Origin: Peptococcaceae bacterium BICA1-7
GTDB taxonomy: Bacteria > Bacillota > Desulfotomaculia > Desulfotomaculales > Desulfocucumaceae
DNA length: 64,000 bases
NCBI GenBank assembly: GCA_000802095.1
Contig: JUEB01000029.1
Coordinates: forward strand, 186,001-250,000
Direction: 5' to 3'
Shown here: positions 35,343-45,700 of the stretch, piece by piece
Layout of the letters: each line of letters starts with the position of its first letter
How positions within the stretch are numbered: position 1 is the stretch's first letter
Notes under the pieces: model-generated
The model's database searches: none
The model's input: the letters and a program-made list of their open reading frames with translations, nothing else
Told to the model about the DNA's origin: nothing
Made by a program: the position numbers and the translations under genes

Positions 35343-36542
35343 ATGTTCACCGGTTTTTTCTATACACTCAAGGAAGAAAAGGTCCCGGTAACTCCCACGG
35401 AGTGGATGACTCTTATGGAGGCCCTGGATGGTGGGCTGTCCGGGGGGAGCCTGTCGGGCTTTTATTATCTTGCCAGGGCGGTGCTGGTAAAAAGCGAGGC
35501 CCACTATGACCGTTTTGACCTTGCCTTCAGGAGGTATTTTGATGGTATAGAAACCTCCGATAAGCTGGCCGATCAGGTGGCCAGGTGGCTGGAAAAGTCT
35601 CTGCCTCCACTGAAAATAGATGCTGATCAGAGAAAGTTCAGCGAATGGAGTCTGGAGGATCTTAAAAAGGCGCTGGAGGAAAGGCTTAAGACCCAGGACG
35701 GGGAGCACCACGGAGGCTCCCAGTGGATCGGGACCGGGGGCACTTCCCCCTTCGGGCACTCGGGCTATCACCCGGCGGGCGTAAGGATTGGCGGGCAGTC
35801 CAACAACCGTTCGGCGGTAAAGGTGGCTGCCGAGAGGAAATACAGGGACTTCCGGAATGATGACACCCTGAATACCCGGCAGTTTGAGGGGGCCTTAAGA
35901 AAGCTCAGGGAGCTGGGCAGGAATGAAGAGGTACCCAGAGATCAGCTTAATATAGATAAGACTATCGACGCCACCTGCCGCAAGGCAGGCATGCTGGAGC
36001 TGGTATGGGACAGGCCGCGAAAAAACACAGTAAAGGTAGTCCTTATGATGGACTCGGGGGGCTCCATGAACCCCTATGCCAGGCTTTGCAGCCAGCTTTT
36101 CACCGCGGCCTCAAGGGTGAACCACTTTAAGGATATAAGATTTTACTATTTTCACAACTGCGTGTATGAAAAATTATTCAATGACCCCTTCTGCATGGTC
36201 AGGAACTCGGTAAAAACAGAAGATGTAATGAGGCAGCTGGACCCAAACTATCGCCTGATCATGGTGGGGGACGCCAGTATGGCTCCCAGTGAGCTGAGCA
36301 TGGTGGGCGGGGCCCTGGACTGGGGAGTGGAGAATGATGAGACCGGCGAAGTCTGGCTGAAAAGGCTGTCAGAGCGATTCTCCCACTGCGTGTGGCTGAA
36401 CCCGGTGGCTGAAAACCTCTGGCCTCCCCCGGGGGAGAGGTTCTACGACACCGTAGGTATTATCCGCGGCATTTTCCCCATGTTTCCCCTGACGGTGGAG
36501 GGGCTGGAAAGGGCTATTGCCAGGCTGAAGGTTAATAAATAA
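35343..36542 (+). CDS. VWA-domain protein of the CoxE type
   Basis: The 399-residue protein has an N-terminal helical region beginning FFYTLKEEKVPVTPTEW, a Gly/Ser-rich linker (HHGGSQWIGTGGTSPFGHSG), and a von Willebrand A domain from about residue 225. Its metal site begins MMDSGGSMNPY and continues later with MVGDASMAPSEL. It matches the CoxE/YeaD-like partners of MoxR ATPases, which usually aid assembly of a metal cofactor or complex. The client protein is not evident from the neighbours. Confidence 0.86.
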   Translation: MFTGFFYTLKEEKVPVTPTEWMTLMEALDGGLSGGSLSGFYYLARAVLVKSEAHYDRFDLAFRRYFDGIETSDKLADQVARWLEKSLPPLKIDADQRKFSEWSLEDLKKALEERLKTQDGEHHGGSQWIGTGGTSPFGHSGYHPAGVRIGGQSNNRSAVKVAAERKYRDFRNDDTLNTRQFEGALRKLRELGRNEEVPRDQLNIDKTIDATCRKAGMLELVWDRPRKNTVKVVLMMDSGGSMNPYARLCSQLFTAASRVNHFKDIRFYYFHNCVYEKLFNDPFCMVRNSVKTEDVMRQLDPNYRLIMVGDASMAPSELSMVGGALDWGVENDETGEVWLKRLSERFSHCVWLNPVAENLWPPPGERFYDTVGIIRGIFPMFPLTVEGLERAIARLKVNK

Positions 36543-36695
36543 CTTATAGGTATTCCACTCCGGTCGGGAGACAGGAGACAGAAGGAGAAAGCATTCCTTG
36601 ATGGCCTGATTGATTGATAAAGCAGGTACAGAGGCTTGCTTTACTAATCCGGACACATAATCACACGAAACTACTGTCTCCCGGCAGAAAAGAAA
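36542..36695. repeat. Dispersed inverted-arm repeat (GGAGACA type)
   Basis: The left end is ACTTATAGGTATTCC, then CGGTCGGGAGACAGGAGACAG; the core has GCATTCCTTGATGG; the right arm is CTACTGTCTCCCGGCAG. It fills the gap before the C_GCAxxG_C_C gene and reaches almost to its ribosome-binding site. Confidence 0.65.
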
Positions 36696-36714
36696 ATTAG
36701 GAGGAGGTAAAATT

Positions 36715-37152
36715 ATGGCAAAGGATCCATTGGAGGCGCGGAATGCTGCGGGAGAGTATTTTAAATCAGGCTATAACTGTTCGGAGGCTATTTTTTTGGC
36801 TTTCCGGGACTGGCTTAATCTCGATGTTCCCAGAGAAATGGTGCGCATGACCACAGGACTGGGAGGGGGACTGGGCCACGCCGGCTGCATGTGCGGGGCT
36901 CTTACCGGGTCATCCCTGGTGCTGGGGCTGCTGAAGGGGAGAGACGATGTGGGGCAGGACCGCCATGCTGCCTATGACCTTACCAGAGGCTTTCATGACC
37001 GTTTTGAGCAAAGCTTTAACTATACCTGCTGCCGGAATCTTAATCCTCACCCCTTTGACACCAAGGAACACCTGCGCAACTGTATTAAAATAACCGGAAA
37101 TACAGCCAAACTGCTGGCCGAATACCTTAATGAAAGAGGACTGGCGGACTAG
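36715..37152 (+). CDS. C_GCAxxG_C_C family protein
   Basis: The 145-residue protein has the pattern that gives the family its name: YNCSEAIF, then GCMCGALTGSSLVLG (the GCAxxG-type segment), then FNYTCCRNLNP and LRNCIKITG. Such proteins are common in anaerobes and are thought to bind a redox metal centre; no function is proven. AGGAGGAGGTAA precedes the ATG, and a terminator follows. Confidence 0.85.
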   Translation: MAKDPLEARNAAGEYFKSGYNCSEAIFLAFRDWLNLDVPREMVRMTTGLGGGLGHAGCMCGALTGSSLVLGLLKGRDDVGQDRHAAYDLTRGFHDRFEQSFNYTCCRNLNPHPFDTKEHLRNCIKITGNTAKLLAEYLNERGLAD

Positions 37153-37171
37153 GAAAGGCTGACATGAACAG

Positions 37172-37204
37172 AAAGGTCACAGGATATTACCTGTGACCTT
37201 TTAT
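37172..37204 (+). terminator. Terminator after the C_GCAxxG_C_C gene
   Basis: AAAGGTCACAGG pairs perfectly with CCTGTGACCTTT over ATATTA, followed by TTATG. The rest of the 301-bp gap to the next gene holds only that gene's promoter. Confidence 0.88.
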
Positions 37205-37382
37205 GTTTAAGGATACAGAATCAGCTTGCCGCCCCGGCATTTGTTCAACACAGTTGAAAAGGTCTATCTAATTAGTCAAATCTGAATCTAATAAAGGCTA
37301 TTTGCGGTATCTCCTCAGAAGAGGCGTTCTTGGTCTGCCTTATGCTGCATTCTTGGGATTTTATGAAAATTTGTTAATGTAA

Positions 37383-37411
37383 TTGACGGAAGTATCTTTT
37401 TAATGTATTAT
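37383..37411 (+). promoter_or_regulatory. Sigma-A promoter of the second chemoreceptor gene
   Basis: TTGACG at 37383-37388 and TATTAT at 37406-37411 are spaced by 17 bp. The promoter overlaps the most upstream ATG of the ORF, which supports the start at 37454. Confidence 0.75.
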
Positions 37412-37453
37412 CAAACTAAATTTAACAAATTTCGACATATGGAGGTGTGGTTT

Positions 37454-38854
37454 ATGGCGGAAGGCGACATTGTTTCGGTAAGCAGTATTGATCTGTCTAA
37501 AAACAATGATATTCAGTCCAATGCTATTACTATTAAGTCAATATGGCTGACCGGTTTATTGGGAGTCCTGGTTACCGTTTTGGTTACCCTTGGGGATTTG
37601 GCCACAAAGGATGAAATGATCAAAGAAATCATTGCCATCATAGTGCTGCTGTCTGTGGCAACTGCCTTCTGGCGCTATAAAATAGAACTTGCGTATACCA
37701 AGTACATTCTATGCTTTTTGGTGATTATGCTGGTATTTTCTGCTCTTTACATAACTGGCGCCGCTATACAGGGCGCTACACTGTGGATTCTCCCCATTGT
37801 GCTTAGCGTGTTGTACTATTCCCTGCCCCTAACCTTAAATGTCATTATACTCTCGGTTGTATTAAACATAGCCCTTTATTTTATTTCACCCATAGAAATG
37901 CTCGTAGAGGGAAAATTTATCACCGTAATGGTTGTGAATAATGTTCTTCTTCTGGTTGGGTCTCTGGCCGCCCTTTCGGTGGTGAACAACAGCAAGAAAA
38001 ATATTCATAAAATTTTTTCTTCCGAGGAAACCATCAGACAAAACATCAGTAAGGTAAACACAATACTGGAAAGCGCAAGGGAAACCGGGCTTACGGTAAA
38101 TAACTCCATCGGCGATGTGCAGACTGCCATACAGCAAAATGAGAGCAGCATCCGGCAGATTGCCGACTTTTCTTCAGAACTGGCCCAGGACCTGGGCAGT
38201 GTTTCCGGAACCAGTGCGGAAATGAGCAAACAGGCGGGTATTCTCCTGGATAGGACCAGGGCCGGCCATGCCAACTCCCAGGGCGTTATACAGCAGATGG
38301 AGGAGGTAAATGAAGCCGCCATCCTTCTCAGCAGCATTGTCAAAGAACTGGATAAGTACTCGGAATCAATTGGCAACGCTGTTGTTCTTATTTCATCAAT
38401 AGCCGATCAGACCAACCTGCTGGCGCTGAACGCTGCCATTGAGGCCGCCAGGGCCGGTGAATCCGGCCGCGGATTTGCCGTGGTGGCCGAAGAGGTTCGC
38501 AGCCTGGCGGAAAGTACCCGCCACTCCGCCTCGGATATCGTGGACCTGGTGGCCAAGGTGAGAAACCAGATTGGCATGACTGTCGATGCGGTGGAGAAGC
38601 AGACAGTTTCTGTCCGGTCCGGCAAGGAAATGGTGGGGCAGACTGCGGAGGATTTAAATGTAACCCTTGGCGCCTTGGATACAATGGTGGGGCAGATGAA
38701 GGGCGTTATAGAAATAATTGAGAAAATAAACGACGGGGGAACCCAGGTTGCGGCCGCCAACCAGCAGCAGCTTGCATCCATGCAAATACTCTCGGAGAAT
38801 ATGGAAGAACTCTCCGGGGTGTTCAACAGGCATTATCAGGCAATCAACTCCTGA
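37454..38854 (+). CDS. Methyl-accepting chemotaxis protein with polytopic membrane sensor
   Basis: The 466-residue receptor differs from the one at 2203. It has about six membrane helices between residues 32 and 185 and no large external domain or clear HAMP. The signalling domain has its tip at [20 protein letters not shown] and [18 protein letters not shown]. It may sense through the membrane segment, perhaps energy state or a lipophilic signal; that is inference. GGAGGTG precedes the ATG at 37454. A hairpin follows at 38891. Confidence 0.88.
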   Translation: MAEGDIVSVSSIDLSKNNDIQSNAITIKSIWLTGLLGVLVTVLVTLGDLATKDEMIKEIIAIIVLLSVATAFWRYKIELAYTKYILCFLVIMLVFSALYITGAAIQGATLWILPIVLSVLYYSLPLTLNVIILSVVLNIALYFISPIEMLVEGKFITVMVVNNVLLLVGSLAALSVVNNSKKNIHKIFSSEETIRQNISKVNTILESARETGLTVNNSIGDVQTAIQQNESSIRQIADFSSELAQDLGSVSGTSAEMSKQAGILLDRTRAGHANSQGVIQQMEEVNEAAILLSSIVKELDKYSESIGNAVVLISSIADQTNLLALNAAIEAARAGESGRGFAVVAEEVRSLAESTRHSASDIVDLVAKVRNQIGMTVDAVEKQTVSVRSGKEMVGQTAEDLNVTLGALDTMVGQMKGVIEIIEKINDGGTQVAAANQQQLASMQILSENMEELSGVFNRHYQAINS

Positions 38855-38890
38855 AATACAGGGCTGCTAAAAGTAGATAAAGAGATTTGC

Positions 38891-38924
38891 AGGAGGGCTG
38901 GCTGAAAAGTCAGCCCTCCTTATG
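38891..38924. terminator. Probable terminator between convergent genes
   Basis: AGGAGGGCTG pairs with CAGCCCTCCT around GCTGAAAAGT. The following T-run is weak (TTATG), so strength is uncertain. It lies between the receptor gene and the opposing LysE gene. Confidence 0.6.
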
Positions 38925-38963
38925 TGGAGAGTATCCTTTCCTTACAGGCTGCGCCGCCTGCCC

Positions 38964-39611
38964 TTAGAAGGACTGAGCCTGGCCGGTTGCCCTGGCTTTT
39001 AGCAGGCTAAGCCCAAGGCCTATGAAAAGCAGGCCGCTCAGTCTGTGCATGGCCCGGGATAGGGAAGGGCTTTCGCGCAGCTTTTCAGTGGCCAGTGAAG
39101 AGAAGACAGCTATGCATAAGCACCATACTGTTCCCGTGCATATAAAGGTCAGCCCCAGCAAAAAAAATGGCAGTGGTCCGTTACTATTGACCGGGTTTAC
39201 AAACTGGGGTAAAAAGGCCAGGAAGAACAGGGCCACCTTGGGGTTTAGTATATTTGTCAGAATCCCCTGGAAGTATACCTTGGATAATCGGTCTTCTTTA
39301 CCTTTATTAACCGAAAGATGGTCTGAAGCCGACAGCAGTGATTTTATACCCAGGTATATAAGGTAAGCCGCGCCTATGTATTTTATGGTGTTAAAGGCCA
39401 TTACAGACTGGGCCAGCACAGCAGACAGGCCCAATGAGGCCAGCAGGGTGTGAACCAATGCTCCGGTGCTTATGCCCAGGACCGATAGCACACCGGCCTT
39501 TCGCCCCTGGGAAACGCTTCTGCCCAGTATATACATGGTGTCAGCGCCGGGGGTAAGATTGAGCATAATGCCTGAGACAACAAATAATCCATAATTTTCA
39601 ATCCCGATCAA
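38964..39611 (-). CDS. LysE/RhtB-family amino acid exporter
   Basis: The 215-residue protein has six membrane helices and the family opening SGIMLNLTPGADTMYILGRS, then KAGVLSVLGISTGALVHTLL and YIGAAYLIYLGIKSLL. RhtB-type transporters export amino acids such as threonine or homoserine by proton exchange. The substrate is unknown. It is followed upstream by a repeat-filled gap. Confidence 0.88.
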   Translation of the reverse strand: MIGIENYGLFVVSGIMLNLTPGADTMYILGRSVSQGRKAGVLSVLGISTGALVHTLLASLGLSAVLAQSVMAFNTIKYIGAAYLIYLGIKSLLSASDHLSVNKGKEDRLSKVYFQGILTNILNPKVALFFLAFLPQFVNPVNSNGPLPFFLLGLTFICTGTVWCLCIAVFSSLATEKLRESPSLSRAMHRLSGLLFIGLGLSLLKARATGQAQSF

Positions 39612-39634
39612 ACAAGTTCCCTCCTCTTATAAAG

Positions 39635-39782
39635 CCTTCAGCAGTCAGCAATCAGCTGACAGAGTGGCTAAGTGGTCAAAAAATAATATGGCAGTCAGCT
39701 ATTAGCCACCGGATTGGTTTACAATATGCACCGGTTTTAAAAGTTTTGCTGATAGCTGACTGCTGACCGCCCGTAGGGCGGT
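39635..39782. repeat. Dispersed inverted-arm repeat (GTCAGCTA type)
   Basis: The left arm has CAGCAGTCAGCAATCAGCTG and CAGTCAGCTATTAGCC; the right arm has GCTGATAGCTGACTGCTGAC in inverse orientation. It has the same plan as the GGAGACA and GAATTCAGA copies but different arm words. It lies between the LysE gene and the 3' end of the glutamate dehydrogenase gene. Confidence 0.65.
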
Positions 39783-39783
39783 C

Positions 39784-41055
39784 TTAAGGGTAAAGCCCCC
39801 TCAGGCTCATGGCCTTGGCCACCCTGCTCAGTGCCAGCAGGTAGGCTGCAGTGCGCATGCTTACCCCATATTCCTCCTTTAAGACAAAAACATCCTGGAA
39901 GCTGTCGGATATTCTTCTGCGCAGCTGGCTGATTACCTCGTCCCTGGTCCAGTAGAAATTCTGCAGCCCCTGCACCCACTCAAAATATGAAACAACAACT
40001 CCCCCGGCATTGGCCAGTATGTCGGGTATGACTGTTATGCCTCTTTTGTACAGAATTTCGTCGGCCTCAAAGGAGGTGGGGCCGTTGGCTCCCTCTGACA
40101 CCAGGCGGGCCCTGACCTGGCCGGCGTTTTCCATGGTGATTACGCTTCCCAGGGCGGCCGGGACCAGTATGTCACAGTCCAGAGTAATCAATTCCTCATT
40201 GGTAATGGGCTTAGCTCCGGGGAAGCCCATCACTGACCCTGTGCTCTCCTTGAAACGGCTTACCGCTCCCAGGTCCAGTCCCGGCGCGCTGTATATCCCC
40301 CCTCTGGAATCACTTACAGCCACTATTATACAGCCCAGATTTTTAAGACCATCGGCGGCTACGGCGCCTACATTGCCGTAGCCCTGCACAGCCACCCTGG
40401 ATCCGGTAAGATGCATGCCCAGGCGGGAGGCGGCCTCTTCGGTGGCGAACACCACCCCCATGCCGGTGGCCTCGTTCCTTCCCTGGGAGCCTCCTATCTC
40501 AATAGGTTTACCCGTAACTACGGCCGGCACCGAAAAGCCGTGCTCCATGCTGAAGGTGTCCATTATCCAGGCCATCACCTGTGGGTTGGTATATACATCG
40601 GGGGCGGGAATGTCTTTCCCCGGACCTATTATGATGCTTATCTCAGTGGTGAATCGCCTGGTCAGGCGCTCTAATTCCCCCATGGAGAGCAGCTTGGGGT
40701 TGCAGATTACTCCACCCTTGGCGCCCCCATAAGGTATATTGACAACTGCGCATTTCCAGGTCATCAGCATGGCCAGGGCGGTGACCTCCTCCATGTCCAC
40801 CTCGGGGTGGTACCTAATCCCTCCCTTGGCGGGCCCCCGGGTGAGGTTGTGCTGTACCCTGAAGCCCTTGAATACTTCAACTGTCCCGTCATCCATGCGA
40901 ATGGGAATGGATACCGTTAAAACCCTCTTGGGCTCCATAAGGATCTTTTTAATCCCGGGATCAAGCTTAAGCAGCTCAGCGGCGCTGTTTACCTGCAGCA
41001 TGGCGGCTTCCAGCAGATTGCTTCTCTTGCATAAGGCTCCTTCAGGCTCTATCAT
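39784..41055 (-). CDS. gdhA: Glutamate dehydrogenase (Glu/Leu/Phe/Val dehydrogenase family)
   Basis: The 423-residue enzyme interconverts glutamate and 2-oxoglutarate. It has GFRVQHNLTRGPAKGGIRYH with the catalytic lysine, then WKCAVVNIPYGGAKGGV, GPGKDIPAPDVYTNPQVMAW and the Rossmann motif VQGYGNVGAVAADGL. The length and sequence fit the hexameric GDH of Clostridia; a leucine/phenylalanine dehydrogenase is less likely but cannot be excluded by eye. GGGAG precedes the ATG. It is divergent from ilvC. Confidence 0.92.
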   Translation of the reverse strand: MIEPEGALCKRSNLLEAAMLQVNSAAELLKLDPGIKKILMEPKRVLTVSIPIRMDDGTVEVFKGFRVQHNLTRGPAKGGIRYHPEVDMEEVTALAMLMTWKCAVVNIPYGGAKGGVICNPKLLSMGELERLTRRFTTEISIIIGPGKDIPAPDVYTNPQVMAWIMDTFSMEHGFSVPAVVTGKPIEIGGSQGRNEATGMGVVFATEEAASRLGMHLTGSRVAVQGYGNVGAVAADGLKNLGCIIVAVSDSRGGIYSAPGLDLGAVSRFKESTGSVMGFPGAKPITNEELITLDCDILVPAALGSVITMENAGQVRARLVSEGANGPTSFEADEILYKRGITVIPDILANAGGVVVSYFEWVQGLQNFYWTRDEVISQLRRRISDSFQDVFVLKEEYGVSMRTAAYLLALSRVAKAMSLRGLYP

Positions 41056-41288
41056 TACCAGCAGCTCCCTTCCTGGTGCCCTTTTCTAAAGGGACAGGGT
41101 AGTTATAAAACAATTTTGCCCCTCTGGACCGGCAGTATACGAAAGGTGCTGGAGGAAATAATGTAGAAAACGGAAGTTGTTACAGGTTATTTCTTCTCCG
41201 GCTGTAAATTTCCTTTTTTGTGGGAGGAAACGCAAAAACAGGAGAGAATATATGCTACATTAGTAAAAAAATGAGGAGGAAAAATAAA

Positions 41289-42281
41289 GTGCCCAAAATG
41301 TACTATGACAGCGATGCTGATCTCAGTATCCTGAAAGGCAAAAAAATTGCCGTTATGGGATATGGCAGCCAGGGACATGCCCAGGCCCAGAACCTGAAAG
41401 AAAGCGGTCTGGATGTGGTGGTCGGCCTGCGCAAGGGGAGTAAAAACTGGTCTTTGGCTGAGTCTCATGGCCTTCAGGTGATGACTGTTGCGGAGGCAGC
41501 TGCGGCCGCCGACGTCATTCAGATACTTCTGCCGGATGAAAAGCAGGGAACAGTATACCGTGAGGATATCGAATCTCATCTGAAGCCGGGCAACGCCCTT
41601 GTTTTTTCACACGGCTTCAATATTGTTTATCACCAGATAATACCTCCTGCTGATGTGGATGTTTTCATGGTGGCCCCAAAAAGTCCTGGTCATCTGGTCC
41701 GCCGCATGTATGCTGAAGGAAAGGGTGTTCCGGCTCTGATTGCCATACACCAGGATGCCACCGGCAGCGCTTATAAAATGGCCCTGGCCTATGCCAAGGG
41801 CATCGGGTCCACCAGGGCGGGAGTTATTGAGACTACCTTTAAAGAGGAAACCGAAACCGATCTTTTCGGAGAGCAGGTGGTCCTGTGCGGCGGTCTGACG
41901 GCTCTTATCAAGGCTGGCTTCGAAACCCTGGTGGAAGCCGGCTACCAGCCGGAAATAGCCTATTTTGAGTGTCTCCATGAAGTGAAGCTGATTGTGGACC
42001 TCATTTACGAGGGCGGGATTGCCAATATGCGCTATTCCGTCAGCGACACCGCTGAATTCGGGGATGTCACCAGAGGCCCCAGGATAGTCACCGATAGCAC
42101 AAAGGCTGAAATGAAGAGAATACTGGGTGAGGTGCAGAACGGAACCTTCGCCAAGGAATGGATGCTGGAGAACCAGGTGAACAGGCCGCATTTCACTGCC
42201 CTGGTAAACAAGGACAAAGAGCATCTCATTGAAAAGGTGGGCGCTGATCTCAGGGCAATGATGCCGTGGCTCAAGAAATAA
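41289..42281 (+). CDS. ilvC: Ketol-acid reductoisomerase
   Basis: IlvC makes the dihydroxy acids of valine and isoleucine synthesis with NADPH and Mg2+. The 330-residue class I enzyme has [47 protein letters not shown]-like [14 protein letters not shown] and [14 protein letters not shown]. The start is GTG at 41289, 9 nt after AGGAGG and matching the family N-terminus (xPKMYYD). The long upstream ORF extension is spurious. The 233-bp region up to gdhA shows no T-box. Confidence 0.95.
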   Translation: MPKMYYDSDADLSILKGKKIAVMGYGSQGHAQAQNLKESGLDVVVGLRKGSKNWSLAESHGLQVMTVAEAAAAADVIQILLPDEKQGTVYREDIESHLKPGNALVFSHGFNIVYHQIIPPADVDVFMVAPKSPGHLVRRMYAEGKGVPALIAIHQDATGSAYKMALAYAKGIGSTRAGVIETTFKEETETDLFGEQVVLCGGLTALIKAGFETLVEAGYQPEIAYFECLHEVKLIVDLIYEGGIANMRYSVSDTAEFGDVTRGPRIVTDSTKAEMKRILGEVQNGTFAKEWMLENQVNRPHFTALVNKDKEHLIEKVGADLRAMMPWLKK

Positions 42282-42302
42282 AAAATATATGATTATAAAT
42301 TT

Positions 42303-42334
42303 GAAATCCCGGAGTATAGCTTCGGGATTTTTTT
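42303..42334 (+). terminator. Terminator after ilvC
   Basis: AAATCCCG pairs with CGGGATTT around an 11-nt apex, followed by TTTTCTT. Confidence 0.85.
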
Positions 42335-42387
42335 CTTATTCTTCGCCATAAAAATTATGCAGTAATTTATAACCATATTGGTTGTCA

Positions 42388-42417
42388 AAAAGAACTGAAA
42401 TATCAGTTCTTTTTTTT
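42388..42417 (+). terminator. Second terminator between ilvC and the polyketide cluster
   Basis: AAGAACTGA pairs with TCAGTTCTT over AATA, followed by TTTTTTG. Two terminators in a row insulate the cluster. The rest of the 434-bp gap is AT-rich and holds the promoter at 42622. Confidence 0.85.
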
Positions 42418-42621
42418 GTACATATTTAAAAAATTCAAATGTTTAACTATAGAGCGTTTAATAATATGTCGGTTTAAAGTTATAATTGACGAATTATCCT
42501 TTATTACAAAGAAAAATAGGTGTGAAAATTTACATTAATGGGCTTAGAAATGGTTTTGGATGTCATATTAAGCTTTTCAGTACTGGAAATTCCATATTTA
42601 GACATGCGACACGAAAGTACC

Positions 42622-42650
42622 TTGACTAAAATTAGATGGGTGTATATGAT
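42622..42650 (+). promoter_or_regulatory. Probable promoter of the trans-AT PKS/NRPS cluster
   Basis: TTGACT at 42622-42627 and TATGAT at 42645-42650 are spaced by 17 bp in an AT-rich region. The next gene begins 66 nt downstream. All genes to the end of the window follow with gaps under 50 bp, so one transcript is plausible. Confidence 0.7.
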
Positions 42651-42715
42651 CCTTTATATCAAATAATATATATAAATTAATATATTATATTAAAAATGCA
42701 AAATTGGGGTTATGT

Positions 42716-45700
42716 ATGCCAAAATCATTAGTTTTTATGTTCTCCGGCCAGGGTTCACAGTATTATCACATGGGCAGGGAGCTTTTCCAAAGACATCCTG
42801 TATTTCATGGTTGGATGATCAAGCTGGATGAAGAAGTGCGTAAAACTATCGGAAAGTCTGTTGTTGAGCGTCTATACAGTCCTGAGAAAACAATGGGTGA
42901 GAGGTTTGACAGACTATTATATACCAATCCTGCCATTTTCATGGTTGAGTTTTCACTGGCCCAGGTGCTGCTGGAAGAAGGGATAAAGCCTGATTATGTA
43001 CTGGGTACAAGCATGGGGGAAACAGTCTCTGCAGCCATCGCCGGTGTAATGGACGCTGGAGGTTTATTGAGATCAATATTAAAAAGTGCTGCTATTTATG
43101 AAGAAAACTGCCCAAGGGGAGGTATGCTTGCAATCATCCATGATATTGATCTTTTTTATGATACACCTCTTATAAACAGGAATAGCGAACTTGCCTCCAT
43201 CAACTATGACTCCCACTTTGTGGTTTCGGGGGATATCCAGGGCTTAAAGATGATAGAGGAATATTTGATGGACAGAAATATATTGTATCAGGATCTGCCG
43301 GTTGCCTTCGGCTTTCACTCATCTCAGATCGACCCCGCAGCAACTGCCCTTATACGTTACAAAAAAAACCTTACTTTTAAAAGACCTCATATTCCTTTTG
43401 TTTCCTGCCTACACGGGGATATTGCCGAGGAACTTGACAGCCGGTATTTTTGGGATGTTGTAAGAAAACCTATTCAGTTTCAAAGGGCCATTCAAAGGCT
43501 GGAAAGCCTTCAGGATAATTTTTACCTGGACCTGGGGCCATCGGGAACCCTAGCGGGCTTTGTGAAAAGAAACCTTTCCAGTGACTCAAAATCGGAAGCG
43601 CACAGCATAATGACTCCTTTTAATAGTAATTTAAAAAATCTTAATATAGCACTGGAAAAGTTATCCACTGAAAGACGGGTTAATATTCAGAGGAAGGTGA
43701 AAAAGATGATTGCTTATGTGTTTCCCGGCCAGGGGTCCCAGTATAAAGGGATGGGCGGGGATCTCTTTGGCCAATTTGAAGATTTGGCTGCAAAGGCGGA
43801 CAGAATACTTGGGTATTCATTAAGGGATCTATGCCTTAATGACCCTGACCGCCAGTTGAGTCAGACCCGCTATACTCAGCCGGCCTTATATACAGTCAAT
43901 GCCTTGAGTTATCTTAACAGGATTAAAGAGACGGGAAAAGCCCCGGACTATGTGGCCGGGCACAGCCTTGGGGAGTACAATGCCCTTTTTGCCGCAGGGG
44001 CTTATGATTTTGAAACTGGATTAAAGCTGGTAAAAAAAAGAGCTGAATTAATGAGCCGGGTTTCAGGCGGGGGCATGGCGGCGGTAATTGGCTTAAGTGG
44101 TGAAAGAGTTGAGGAGATACTGAAAAACTACGGGGAAAAAAGAGTGGAGATAGCAAACTACAATGCGCCCCACCAGATTGTGCTGGCCGGTTCCCTGGAT
44201 GATATCAGCCGGATAGGCAGTCTCTTTGAAAAGGAAGGAGCAAGGTATTTTCCCCTTAATGTAAGCGGCGCCTTCCACTCAAGTTATATGACGGACTTAA
44301 AGAGTGAATTCAGGGAGTACCTGGAACAGTTTGTCTTCTCTGACTTGACAATACCGGTGATCTCCAACGTAACCGCCAGGCCCTATAGACAGGAGGATGT
44401 AATAAGGAACCTGACTGATCAGATTAGCCGTCCTGTCAGGTGGACTGACAGTATAAGATACCTCATGGAGTGCGGGAAAATGGATTTTGAGGAAATAGGA
44501 CCGGGAAATGTCCTGGCCGGCCTTATTGGGCAGATTAAAAAAGATGCGGATGCCGGTGATAACCACAAAGACCTGAGGAGGGACAGCGGCAGTTCAACCG
44601 TGGAGGCTGCTTCATCCGGGATAGTAATACCGGAAGTAAGAATGGGTAGCGGCAACCATAAATTAAGTGCGGAAGCCCTTGGTGATAGTGACTTTAAAAG
44701 AGAATACAACCTTAAATACGCATACCTGGCAGGAGCCATGTACAGGGGGGTCAGCTCAAAAGAGCTGGTCGTAAGGATGGGGAAGGCCGGCATGATGGGC
44801 TTTTTCGGGACGGGCGGCCTTGGCATAGGGCAAATAGAAGAAGCCATAAGGGAAATCAAGGGTGAGCTGCGGGATGGACAGGCCTACGGTATGAATTTAC
44901 TGCATAACCCCGGCAATCCCCAGCTGGAGGAAGCACTGGTTGATTTGTTCTTAAGTCACGGAGTGAGATATGTTGAAGCATCGGCCTTTCTAGGCATAAC
45001 CCAGGCACTGGTGAAATACCGATCACACGGTTTAAGGAGGGACACCAATGGCCTAATTTGCGTATACAACAGAATTATTGCCAAGGTGTCCAGGCCTGAG
45101 ATAGCAGAGGCCTTTTTAAGGACGGCGCCCGAACGGATTGTGGAGAAACTTCTTTCTGATGGTGCTATTACCCGGGAACAGGCTGAAATGCTAAGAATAG
45201 TCCCGATGGCCGATGACCTGTGTGTAGAGGCCGACTCTGGAGGGCATACAGACGGCGGTGCGTCGTTTGTGCTTATACCAGCCATGATTAAATTGAGGGA
45301 TGAAAATGTAAAAAAATACAGGTATCCCAAAAAGGTAAGGGTGGGGGTGGCAGGAGGCATTGGCACTCCGGAAGCCGCAGCAGCCGCTTTTGTTATGGGT
45401 GCTGATTTTATTCTGACCGGATCAATAAATCAATGTACTGTTGAAGCGGGAAATAGCGATACGGTAAAGGATATGTTGCAGCAGATAAATGTTCAGGATA
45501 CGGACTATGCCCCGGCAGGAGATATGTTTGAACTGGGGGCCAGGGTACAGGTTTTAAAAAAAGGCGTTTTTTTCCCGGCCAGGGCCAACAAGTTAAGTAA
45601 TCTGTACCAGCAATATAGCTCGCTGGACCAAATAGATGAAAGCTCAAAAAAGCAGCTTCAGGAAAGGTACTTCCGGCGTAGTTTTGAGGAAATTTTTGAG

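Noticed and set aside
41056-41288. A T-box or other leader upstream of ilvC
   Set aside because: No AGGGTGGTACCGCG-like sequence or terminator was found in this interval.
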